NCBI GenBank assembly: GCA_900312665.1
Contig: ONZQ02000008.1
Span: forward strand, 558,001 to 622,000
DNA: 64,000 bases
Source of the DNA: Cephalotrichum gorgonifer
Taxonomy: Eukaryota > Ascomycota > Sordariomycetes > Microascales > Microascaceae
Reading direction: 5' to 3'
The first letter of the stretch is position 1. Each line of letters begins with the position of its first letter. The notes below the pieces were generated by a model, which had not been told where the DNA came from, ran no database searches, and worked only from the letters and a program-made list of their open reading frames with translations. Position numbers and translations under genes: made by a program. Shown here piece after piece: positions 9,416 to 20,023 of this stretch.

Positions 9416-12400
9416 ATTAAGGTGCATTGGGGCGCGTGTCTGTGTGTGGTGGTTAAAGCTTCTCACAACAATCGTTTACCTCTTGACTTAATTTTTTTGA
9501 CACACAAGGGTCTAGATGCATAGTAGCTAGACAGAGATATTACGGGACGATGTGACTGGCATCTGGTGCAGCGGTGTTTTACGTGTATAATAGGACGAGT
9601 TCAACCCTCGAGATCTACGGGAGACGACGCGTTACCCCTCTCTACGCTTTGTTTTGCATATTTGATAATAGACATGATGGCATGAAGACGAGAGGTGTTC
9701 CGGTCCGATGCGAGCCCTTGATTCCTTACTTGTGGTCGGTGTGGCGTGGGAAGGAGGTCTTTTCCCTTTCACATGCTTCCTCAGCGGCGGTTCGGTGGGC
9801 CATGCCCGGAGGTTGTTTGCGGCCTCTAGCCCGCTTCATGGTTTCCTGAGAACGTGGGGCAGGCTTTCTGCCTTTGCAAGCCGGGGAGGAGGAGGCTTTC
9901 CGCCGCAAGAGAATGAGCGGTGATATGCCCCCCGTCAACCTTACTGGATGCTCATATACCGGTGAAGGCTCGGCTCTTCCCTTTCTCCACCTCGGTCTGC
10001 TTCCGCCGGCCTCGCCACGTCCCCTCCCCGTCCCCTGTCCACCGTCCCCCATCCCCGCTCTCTTGCCCCTCAATAAGATCGTCCACGGAAGACTTTAAAC
10101 CTCGAAAAGGCGGTAGGGAAGTGGTGAGGAGATGGTGGACGATGCATGATGTCACACGCTCATACCATTGTTCCACCAAGGCAATACATATGTGTCCGTA
10201 CACTCTCCCCCCTCCTTTTTCTTACCCCTTCCGTTACACCAGCCGGAGATTTCTTTCATATCTCCTCGCGGTACAGATTCCATCGGTGTGGACGGGCCGT
10301 CTGACACCGATTCCTGTGTCGGGTGTCGGAGATCGTATTATATATTATACATCACCATTATAAGCAGCCGCTCTGTTTCTCTCCTTTCTTTATTTCTTAC
10401 TATAAAAAAGGGGAAGGAGAGGTGGTAATTTGAAAGTATTCTTCTTCCCTTTTAAGAAGTGCCGCTCCCTCGGCACGGATGTGCCCCTTCTCATAAAGGA
10501 GCTTACCGGTGTTTCCCCTATCACAGAAGACAACTTGTGTTGTCATCGCCGACTCGGGGGGACGCTGTAACTAATATGGCTTTTTGGCCCGCATGGGGAC
10601 GGTATAGGAATACAACCGAGAGACGAACTTGAGGCGTCCCTCAAAAGTGCAAGGAAACCCCGAACCCTGAAAGAGGAAGATTCCTGACATGTTAGCTCCC
10701 CGTTGACAAATAACAAGTCCCAGGGCACGCTCGCAAGAGGTATTCCTTGCCCAGGACCCAAGAAAAAAAGGCGTGGAGAATGGGGAGGATCCTATGGGGG
10801 GGAGGCGGCGCGTGCCGATACCATGGGCGCGGCTTAGACCATATAAATCGGCGCAAATGAAACAGGCATGGGGTCTCACCCTATGAGAGGCTGCCCCATC
10901 ATCAACGCAGTGCACTTTCCTAGCTTGCATATTCTCCCTTCATTCCCGGCGGGGGGAAGGGGGGAGGAGGGTGGCACTGGCGGCATACACTATTTTCATA
11001 TGAGGTATGGATGAGTTGTTCGTCCACTCTTCCACATCTTTCCCCGCCTGTGATGACACCCCCTTTGTCTGAGTTGCCTTCTTTTGGTTGCTTTCCTAGC
11101 CGGGGGAAGGGATGCCGTATTAGCCCCTCACCTATGTCTGTCGGGGAGTGGGCGAAAGGAATACACATGTCTCGGTCTCTCGGCAGCTTCACGGAGGGTC
11201 GAAAACCACCACTCCTCGCGATTTGGATCCCGCAAATCTCAATGGGAGGAGGGGCGGTCTGTTAGGCGTCCCGTCCCGTCTGTCGGTACCGGATTCTGTA
11301 CCTCCCACTTCTCGTCCACTTCGGGGAGCTCGTTGATAAGTACGAAAGCGGTAGCCATGTCTCGACGGAGGAATATTCGGCGCCGGGGTAAGCTGTCCCG
11401 CCCCGGCTGAACCGTCGTAAGCGCTCCAGCGAGTCCCAAATTCCCCGCTCCCCGCGGAATCGTCGGCCCACCAAACACAGGAACCTTGAATCCTCTCCCC
11501 TACCGTGGCGACCAGTCAATGCCAATACCCGCGCTCCGGTTCCACCCAGCACCGAGTTCGGGCAATTACGACTGGAAATGGATTCCCCAGTGGGGGCCGC
11601 ACCTACGCACGTGGAAGACCGCATAGCTGAGTCGTATTGAGACAGGCAGCCGCCTCCTACTCCGGTCACAGCCGATCGTCTTGGCCGTCCAAGGCAGTAG
11701 TGGTTGCGTCGTACCGTCATACACCGGCATATCCAAGTCGTGTCACAGTAAGTTTGCAGGTGTCTAGGCATTGGCCGTAACGCGAGGCGCTGGCCCCGAG
11801 GTTCCTCTGCCCCCGGGTGGTTCTCTCCGGCACTAATGATGTACTCGAGCGCTACCAATTGGGCCAGCCGACACCAAGAGGAATCTTCGAATCAGTATCG
11901 ATCTTGCGCTAGGGGTTCGCCTTGGGCCGTTTAGGGCGGATAAAGCAGGACTTTATGGTACATTAGCCTGTATATTCCATCTGCATAAGGGTCCGGGGGG
12001 CAGACGTGACGGTGGGAATGGAGACTCGTCCCTGCCGTCTGGGGGGAGGTGTTGGGCCGGTTGGGTACAGCGTGGCTTGACCAAGACGACTCCGTTGCGA
12101 GCCACTGTAAACGCCCCTGCCACAAAGAGGAAGGAAGGGGGGGGTTGATGCAGGCGTAGCAGGCCGGGTTGCCGTCCCACTCTTCGAATCTTCCCTCTGG
12201 CGAGGGGCGCAAGTCAGTTGACCGTTGCGTACTTCCAAGCCCCTCCGGAACCGGAAATCCAGTGGTGTTTGTGTGGGACATCATGTCCGCATTGCTACTA
12301 ACTCCATGTTGGGGCCGATCCTCAAGAAAACTTGCTCTTGGCTTTAGTGCGAGTGCGGCGGCGGCGCCTACCGTTTTCCAATTGAACGGTGGTAACTTCC

Positions 12401-13589
12401 CATGAGGAAAAAGGGGGGAGGGGGTGGATGACGAGGCCAAATGAGACGAGATCTCCCATGACAGCAAAGGTGGCACCGTTGCCGGTGACCGTTGCTGCTG
12501 TTGCCGTTCGGATAGGTTGGAATTTATGAGAATTTTGGCCAATGAGGCATCTGGCTCAGTACTCCATCATCATGCTCTTCAAGTACTCCGAACTCCGTGC
12601 TCCGTGCTGGTACCGTTTTCGGATGACTCGCAATATTCTCCAATGGCAATGGAGAAAAACGGCCCCGCTAATGTGTAAGTACTCCGAACTTGCCGGGATG
12701 ATGCCTGGACTTCATCTAAACGGACTGACGAGCACACGGCTCCCTGCATCACTTGAACATCGAGGATCCCATATCATACGGGATCCCGTCCAGAGCTCCG
12801 TTATCAACGTATAAAGAAAGGCCATTCGCGGGGTGTATGGCCAAGGTGCAAGAACGTTTTCGGGCGGTTTGGAGGGGGTGGGAAATCGTGGTCGTCTGGC
12901 AAAACGCACTTGACAACGCATCCTCACATAAAATGAAATGCCCGATTACCTGCATATCTGCCTGACCTGGAACCTGACTCTATCCTTGGGTGGTTCTTTC
13001 CCACGCACGTCCTCGTAATTCCGATCTGTGGCCGGTTGGGTTCCAGTTGCTCCTTCCTGCAGCCGCCCCTCCTCTTCGTGGTGACTTCGAGATGGGCATG
13101 AGGGGAGGGGGAAGGCACGACCAATACTAGAGCACTGGGAAACGTGAATGGAACGGGCAACAGATGCGGCGGTCAGTGTCGGTACAATTGACGGGCGATG
13201 AGCTGTTTGCTCTCATTGGAGATCCAGAGTTCGCCTCTGCGCTCTCAATCTTTACATGGTACTCCCCCCACCTCCACCCCTCGTCATCGTTAGTATTTAC
13301 GAGTACATACTCGAACTCGTTCACGGAATGATAGCGCTGCTAGGCTGCAGGCTTAGATCAATGGCTAACCCGGTTGGGGAAATAGCAGACAGGGAACCCC
13401 TTCCTTACTCCCACACGCCGTTCCGTCATTAAGGGCTGGATACGGTCCTGACTAGCACTACAAGGAGTATGCTCCTACTTCGCGCCCCATCCCTCGCCGA
13501 GAGGTCAGCAGGCGTCACTTCGACGACAGAATGGACGGAACTCTTTCCAGAATGCATGGCCAGGTAACATCCAGTTCGGCGCATTGGCA

Positions 13590-13633
13590 ATGGAAGTGGA
13601 AATAGGGATGGAAGTGGAAGTGGAAATGGAAAT
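13590..13633. repeat. Purine-rich hexamer repeat (GGAAGT/GGAAAT)
   Basis: Degenerate tandem units of TGGAAG and TGGAAA with one interruption (AGGGA). This is a simple microsatellite with no coding role visible. Confidence 0.7.
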
Positions 13634-13912
13634 TCGGTTGCGAATTGACACGTCTGCAAGTATCTTTTTCCCCAGACTCTGGTTCCATCTCGAACTCTAG
13701 ACGCACCCTCCCTCTTGCTCGGTCCGTCCTCCCCCACCTCCCTCCCCCCACCTCACCACCCGACCTTCCCAGATAATAGTGTACTTACACTCTTTCCTCT
13801 TACTCTTACTCGTCGATTTCCTTTTTCCGGGCCTTCGCTTGAATTTCGGTGACGTCGAGCTCTCTGGCTGGACAGACCCGGCCATTGACCATTGAATGTG
13901 TGTATCTGTCGC

Positions 13913-13929
13913 CACACACACACACACAC
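13913..13929. repeat. CA dinucleotide repeat (about 8 units)
   Basis: Uninterrupted CA microsatellite within the gene-poor region. Confidence 0.85.
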
Positions 13930-14420
13930 TTCTTCCACCGACTCCTCCACTCAACTTTTTTCTTCTGATTCTTCTTTTTCTACAAGTATGCAGGCTGCAG
14001 TCCAAGATTTGCATACATATACAAGTACCACCAGTACCAGCATCCCAACCTCGCCTCATATCCTTCGGCCTGCCTGCCAATCCCGGCAAGGGCAAATCTG
14101 CAAGCCAGCGAGGTCCCAGCATATCTGCGCATGAATCCATCCCTGGCTTGGGACCGGGCCTCGACTCACACATCCACAAGGCAGCCAGCAGGCACGCACG
14201 TCCCGGCTAGGCCACACAGAGTGCATACCACTCAGCCCAGCACCCTACGCCTTACACCTTGCACCTCAAACATGTACAAGCACCCTTTTACCCTTTTGCA
14301 CTTTCTGTGGCGTGCTTAACGGGTCTTGTGCGGGCATGGACATGAGCGGACGCCTGAATCCGAAACCCTGACAAGGGCAGAAACCCATGTGCCACATCCT
14401 CGCATGCTTTATATACACAG

Positions 14421-14449
14421 GCACACACAAACACACACACACACACACA
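14421..14449. repeat. CA dinucleotide repeat with one interruption
   Basis: CA/AC run with a single AA interruption near 14430; a simple microsatellite. Confidence 0.85.
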
Positions 14450-14517
14450 TGCACATACTTATAGGGACAGCAAAATCTTTGGCTGGATGTACCCGTACAC
14501 TGTCAAAAGAGTTCGCA

Positions 14518-14543
14518 AGTACGAGTACGAGTACGAGTACGAG
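14518..14543. repeat. AGTACG hexanucleotide repeat (4 units)
   Basis: Four perfect tandem AGTACG units plus a partial AG; a simple repeat in the gene-poor region. Confidence 0.85.
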
Positions 14544-14861
14544 GGTGTCCACCTCCCACAGCATAGGTACCCGATCGTACCCACATATGCATCCAAATCC
14601 GCATCTACGCCGACGTCTCCACTCGAGAGGCAGGAAATATAGTCCTTGAACGCTATGGAGCCGCAGAGCAGTGTCTTTGACGTGTCCTCACGCGTTCAAG
14701 GAGTATTCCTCGTCGGAGTGTTTGTCCATCCTCAAACATCCCATTTCTACCCACAGCCAAACAGCGCTAGTCTCGCTCTTACACTGGCCGAGTGTGGCCA
14801 CCCCCATCCCATCCCGACAAGTTCGCTTCGATAGTCGTCCTTAGCTGATGTCACTGTGCTA

Positions 14862-14877
14862 CCCCCCCCCCCCCCCC
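14862..14877. repeat. Poly-C tract, 16 bases
   Basis: Uninterrupted run of 16 C, followed by a pyrimidine-rich segment. A second run of identical length begins 91 bases downstream. Confidence 0.85.
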
Positions 14878-14952
14878 ATTTTCTCTTCTTCTGTCTCTTT
14901 CCTGAGTTTGCCTCTGCCGGCTTTACTTCTTTCTCTCTTGGCCCGATATTGA

Positions 14953-14968
14953 CCCCCCCCCCCCCCCC
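14953..14968. repeat. Poly-C tract, 16 bases
   Basis: Uninterrupted run of 16 C followed by T5 and CCC; the twin of the tract at 14862-14877. Confidence 0.85.
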
Positions 14969-15732
14969 TTTTTCCCTATAGTAGTCCTCCAATCCTGAGT
15001 AACGCTAATAACCGTCCACTTATCGTCTTTCCCTCCCCATCCCTACCGCTCTTGGGTGCCTCCAGTCCGTTTTCTGTTTCTGCCTCGTTTCCCATCCGCT
15101 TTCACCCTAGTTCCTTGATAGGCTTACTCCGAGCAATATCGTCTAAGCCCGGCTCCCCGTTGGCGTCTTCGTCTTGACTACACCCCACCCCCTTTCCCTC
15201 CGTTTACTACCTGTGCAGTGGGCGTAGTATTTCTCGGCATTATCAAAATTTGCCCCTCCAGATTTTCGACTTACACAGGCATTCCTCTCCTGCCCTTGAA
15301 TAAACGAAGCTAGCTTGCAGGCGTTCCCACCTCCATCCTATTGACCCATTGACAAACACTTGCCGTGGTTCTTACAACGTCCCACTCTGTCCATGCTCGG
15401 ACCCTCATCCGCCGACCTTCTTGACCCGCTTCTGAGTGTCGGATCCAAGGAAGTCTAGACATCCAACTGGGATAGGGGGTGTGGGGGGTGTGAATCCATA
15501 TTATCCTTGATCAGAGGCTTTACCCCCGCCTCCCCCCCCCTTTTCTGCTACCCTGACCGGGGCGGGGCCTTGGTATACTGTAGTGCTTGACTTACATCGT
15601 CGTCTCATCACATCATGCCATGCTGTTATATCCTCGTCTCAAGCGGGGGCCCAGGCCCCCCCGGACGAATGAAGGCCTGGTATTCAACCGTCCCGATCAC
15701 GAGATGAAGGTCCTCGAGGGGTCTCGAAAAAG

Positions 15733-15740
15733 TATAAAAG
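15733..15740 (+). promoter_or_regulatory. TATA box (TATAAAAG) upstream of KxDL gene
   Basis: A consensus TATAAAAG lies 271 bases before the ATG at 16011. It is followed by a CT-rich tract (15765-15810) and a CAAGACAACC-like segment, the arrangement of a fungal core promoter with start sites after a pyrimidine tract. Inferred from motif and position. Confidence 0.55.
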
Positions 15741-16010
15741 GGGAGGTTATGTTCGAGTTTGATCCATTCTCTCTTCCTCCTCTTTTCTTCCTTTTCTCCT
15801 CCTCAAGACAACCTTCATCCAGAATCACTCTTGCCTGCTGTTCCCAAAGAAGCAACTTTGTCAAAGTCATACTCCATCCATACTCAAGACCTTCCCTCAC
15901 ATACCAGACACAACCACTTACCACCTTGAGCCTTCGAGTTCCACCACAGCCCCAACCTTCTTCCTATACAGCCCTACCATAAGCCCACAACAACACCACT
16001 CTCGAAAATC

Positions 16011-16876
16011 ATGGCCACCCACTACGCCCCCACCTACTCTCTCCCCATGCGGGTCCCCACCAAGAGCCCACAGTACTCGGGGTACTCCAGCACATACTCT
16101 GTCTCCCCCCCAGAGGTGGATGATGAGCTGAGCTCTACCTCTGGCGTCGCATCCTACAGTAACAGCGGATACGGCTCGGCCTCGTACGGGGACAGTGGAG
16201 ACTACGAGAGCGCACACTCTGCCAATGGCGTCGACTTCAACGAGTATATGCAAGACCGCTTCGCCAGCACCTTCAACCCGCTTCCGCTAGATAAGAGCAT
16301 GGCGATCCAGGCGCAAACGTGAGTTGATTCCGCGCCCCCTTCGCCCCAAAAAGGTATCTCAGCTTCCGCCCAATGATTTGATATCCGTTTGCGAACTTTG
16401 TCGCTCGGGATATCAAATTTGTGCGGATGCGAGACCTGGCCGAGTCATTATAGAACACAGAGATGACTAACGAGTGTCTTTTCTTCTCTGTCGCAGTTCG
16501 GGGAAGTTGAACGCAAAGCACCGCGAAATCATGGAACTTCAAAAGAAGGCCCAGGCCCGTCTCGCGAAGACGCGCGAGCGCTTCCAGGACGGGCTCCGCG
16601 ACGCGCGGGAAGTCCGCGAGGACCTTGAGTGGACGGAAAAGAAGATTAAGTGAGTATTACGACTAGTCCCCCTTTTTGCGACAAAAAGGGCGCGAAAAAA
16701 AGATGAACCCCCCTCCGACCTCGAGCGAGATTTCGCTGGAGAGGGGACATTACCATTCATACGCTTTTTACGAACTCGGCGGCTAACGAGATAGCAGGAC
16801 GCTCAAGAGCAAGGCCTCCCGGAAGTACCCCAAGGAATACACCAAGGCGCGGACTCGGTATCCCACGCCCGAGTAA
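16011..16876 (+). CDS. kxd1: KxDL-domain protein (KXD1-like, BLOC-1-related)
   Basis: Three exons: 16011-16318, 16497-16649 and 16798-16876. Phase is kept, both introns carry branch points (GACTAACGA and GCTAACGAG), and the product is 179 residues. The N-terminal ~75 residues are Ser/Tyr/Gly-rich and low-complexity. The C-terminal half carries the KxDL domain: FNEYMQDRFAS, LPLDKSMAIQAQTSGKLNAKH, ELQKKAQARLAKTRERF, then a basic coiled coil ending RYPTPE. KXD1 proteins are small coiled-coil subunits of BLOC-1-type complexes that act on endosomal/vacuolar membranes. Family call rests on the KSMAIQAQTSG segment and surrounding helix. A TATA box precedes it. Confidence 0.85.
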
Positions 16877-18423
16877 ATTCGTCGCCTTGGAGTCGTCAAG
16901 AAAAAAAGCGCGCCCCTAGTTGGTGGGCGCAAAACCGACTTGACGTTGTTTCCGAAAATTTGAGCCTCAACTCTGTTTTTGGTTTACCCCTGATCCATGT
17001 CATTGCGGAAACGCCCCCCATCACACACACGCCCCCTTGTCGCTGCTAAAAGCGTACCCACGCACACACGCATGTCACACCGATCGATTTGATTTTCTGC
17101 AGGAACGATACCAGAGTGCCGGATTTTTGTTTCCTTGTATTTACTAGCGGCGCGGGAGTTAGTTTTGGGTTCTGGTGGCTATTTTTGGTTTTGCACACAC
17201 CCTCCCCCCCACCACCGAGATCAGATGAAAAAGGCGGGGAGTGTGGCGCGCGGGGGAGAAAAGGGGGGTACGCCCAAGGGGTGGTTGGCAGGAGACGCAG
17301 GGACGCGAAGCACGCAAGAGCTTTGCCGCTCGGCAATATGTTTATACGCGCGTTCCATGCCCAACTGCAAGGAACGGGTTGGGCATGTCACGCCTGCTTC
17401 TCCGGGCCCGCTGGGGGGCGAGAAGGATGCTTCTATGGCCTTACGGGCTATGATTGGATGAACGGGGCATTGCTAAAGCAACGCCCTCCGCGCGAACACC
17501 CAGCTGTGGGAATGACAGGGTCCGATATCCGGGGAAAGGCGGGGCGAACGGGGACCAAGGCCGGTTGTGGAAAAGGAGGGGGGGCGTGCGAGCGGTTCTC
17601 CTCGCCCTGGTCGGGAGGGTGGGTACCCCAAGTAGCTCTTGCGAGACGGAGAGGGACCCCGTTTTGGGAAAACGGGAGGATATGGTTCTCTTTTTGGATT
17701 CGGAGCATGGGAGTTAAAACGTTATTGTGTTTCCGTAGCCCCTTGGGATAGGCCATGCTGGATTGGGTTAAGGGCGGACCAGTTTATGATTTCTCACGTA
17801 GTAAAAAGAAGCCGACTCTTCCAACTTGTAAACGGATTGCCGGGTTGTCGAAACGGTTTGGTCCTCGCCCAGCCGTGACGAGGCTGGTGACGCCCCTCAC
17901 CTGTCCCCCGTTCGTAGCGTGACCGTAGGTCCCCATCATGTGATATGTGATTCCTGTTCCGTTGGGTCCAGATACGGGCAGACAGGGGGGCAAGGGGTCT
18001 GAGGTCGGGGTGTAGGTTCGTCGCGAGATCGGGCAGGAAGACTGACGTTGGAGATCACGTGATATCGTGATGGGTGCGACGGCGGCGGCGGAGTGGAAGG
18101 GATGGACTGTAGAGGGGTTGTATGTATGCCTGTGATATGGGGTATGTATGTGAGGATGGTTGATGTTCTTTTGCGTTGAGGGGTAGTAGTGTAGGCCCGC
18201 ATCCGTAACCATAATTCTCCGTTGTAGGGAGAGAAGAAAAAAAAAGAAGAAACGAAAAGCTCGTGCTTTGTAGTCAGTGCAACGAGTTGCAGTTGATCTT
18301 TCTTCCTCTCCCAAGTAGCCAGTCGGTCGTGAGTGATAGAGAGCGGAAACGCCCTGTCTCAGAATTAGACGCCCCCAGCCAAATGTTGACGGCCCGGCTG
18401 AGTGGTGGGTGCCTTTGGACCTA
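16877..18423. other. Intergenic between KxDL gene and the small minus-strand gene
   Basis: The two genes converge here, so this should contain both 3' flanks. G-rich stretches and several overlapping open frames are present, but none has a recognisable domain or codon pattern worth calling. Confidence 0.45.
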
Positions 18424-19009
18424 TCAGTCTCCGCCCGTTCCCACCTTTTCCTCCTCCTCCGTCCCCGTGACGTCTCCCACCTCCGGAGCATCCCCCGTCT
18501 CCCGCGCCTCTCCCCCATCGCCGGCTTCTCCCCCCTCGTTCCGGCGGCGGTGGTGGTGACCCCTAGGGAGCCACGGACCGACAGGCTCCAAGCCATTCAT
18601 CTTCTCCGAGTACGCCCAGGGGTTCTCGTTGGACATCGGGTCGTAGTACCCCGTCCACCAGTCCCTCCCCTCCTCCCTTCCTCCTCCCCTACCGCCCCCT
18701 CCCCTCCCCACTCCCCCTTCCACCTCCCCTGTCCCTCCCGCGGTGCGCGTCAGCGGGGGGGGACCCGGCCGCGAAGGGCGGCGCAGCGGCGGAGAGAGAC
18801 GCCGCCGGCTTCGCGGGGAGGGACGGGTGCGGCTTGGCGGGCAGCGAGGCGCGCGCGTGTGCGGACCCAACCTCCGTGTCGTTGGCCCCCGTCGCGGGCC
18901 GGGAGGGTATGGGCGCCGAAGCGGCGGGATCGGAGTGTTTTCGTTTCCGGCCGAAGGATGCGAAGCCCATCAGCTGGGCGACGTCCACGTCCGCCATCTC
19001 CTCGTCCAT
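18424..19009 (-). CDS. Conserved fungal protein of unknown function, frame broken
   Basis: Minus strand. The N-terminal part, from ATG 19009 (or 18997), reads MADVDVAQLMGFASFGRKRK and later TGANDTEVG. The C-terminal part reads WWTGYYDPMSNENPW, then MNGLEPVGPWLP, and stops at 18424. Both halves look like one conserved small fungal protein (low confidence, from memory of the motif pair), but they lie in different frames. The N-terminal frame stops at 18689-18691 in an Arg/Gly-rich segment, and the C-terminal frame is open back to 18870. One surplus base between 18690 and ~18870 explains it. The run of eight G at 18755-18762 is an obvious candidate for a base-count error or true indel. No intron with a believable donor and branch point spans the gap. 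The LMGFASFG motif recalls a segment of splicing protein SNRNP27, but the rest of that family's domain is absent. Confidence 0.55.
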
Positions 19010-20023
19010 TTTTCTCCTCCCCCCAACCCTGTGTCTCCTATTTTCCTCCCTCCCTCTCCCTTCCGTATCCGTATCCGTTCCTCTTTCCCTTCCGGGGCCA
19101 CCCCTCTTCCTAGCACCTCCCACGTCTTCAACTCCTGATTTCCGTCGTCGTTGGGGGGACAGCTCGTAGCCACCCCTTTGCCTGCGCTCCGCCCTCCGAC
19201 ACCTTCTTTTATCCCTTTCGAGCTTCTAGATGTGTTCTATACGCCCATGAGGTTCGGGCCGGCTGGGGTTGTTGAAAATGCGGTCGAGGTGATTCCTTCT
19301 TTGTGATAGGTGCACGTTGGAAGCCGAGCTGCTGGATGGATTAAGGTTGTGGATGAATGGTGGTGGGTAGGATACTTAGTCAGCATTGACTTGAAGCTGC
19401 ACAGCTACATTGTGCACACTTATAACCCACCAGCAATCCTCGTTCTGCTCTTATGCTTTACCGAGATATGTAAAGGGGCGAGGCATGGGTACGCTTCAGA
19501 TGAAAGAGTGATCAATTCTCTCGAGCTCTCCCTCATGCCCTGCCCATGATAAGTTGTCCTCATTCACATCAAGCCCGACAAAATTAAAAAGCTCAAGTTC
19601 AAATCTCCCATTTGGCATTCAGCATTCAGCATTCAGACATCTCTTCATCTACTCCTCTCTCTCCAGTCCCCCCCTTCCCCAAATCCCATCTCTATATAGC
19701 AACAAGTTATAAAAACACACAAGGGTATTCCAGCAATGCTAGAAAGGAAAAAAAAAATCAAAACGATGCAACCGAAAAAAATATCGGGCTACCTTGCGCC
19801 GTGACACCTCCGCTTAACCCCCCTAAAATTGCTCTTCGCCTCTTAATAGCATGAAGAAAACGCCCGCTTAAAAATCAAGCTCTCCTTCTTCTTCCCCTCA
19901 TCATGATGCCAGAGTAGGCAAGCATGATAGTTGTATGGTGGTGGTGTACAGTGACCCATGTAAGGCCCGTGATGTGTCTCCAACACGAGCTATAGCCGTG
20001 GGTCTCCTCCCTGTCTCCCGAGC
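19010..20023. other. Intergenic upstream of small gene and 3' of LTE1
   Basis: Promoter of the small minus-strand gene (19010-19300) and 3' flank of LTE1 (19600-20023, A/T-richer, with A tracts near 19747 and 19771). No gene supported. Confidence 0.5.

Larger units (their letters stand above)
9416..16010. other. 6.6 kb stretch without a supported gene
   Basis: Many short and medium open frames exist on both strands (the longest ~200 codons near 11262-11858 and 11931-12542, minus). They lack recognisable domains, mutually overlap, and show no conserved splice pattern. The region holds CA repeats, a GTACGA-type hexamer, purine-rich hexamers and two 16-base C runs (listed separately), and ends in the TATA-containing promoter of the KxDL gene. 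It may hold non-coding transcripts or long regulatory DNA; the sequence alone does not show which. Confidence 0.45.

Noticed and set aside
11262..11858. 198-codon minus-strand open frame
   Set aside because: No domain, mixed composition, and overlapping frames on both strands; not enough to call a gene.
11931..12542. 203-codon minus-strand open frame
   Set aside because: No recognisable motif; Ser/Pro-rich composition typical of random GC-rich frames.
17784..18596. 270-codon minus-strand open frame overlapping the small gene's 3' end
   Set aside because: Different frame from the conserved blocks; low-complexity Arg/Gly composition with no domain.
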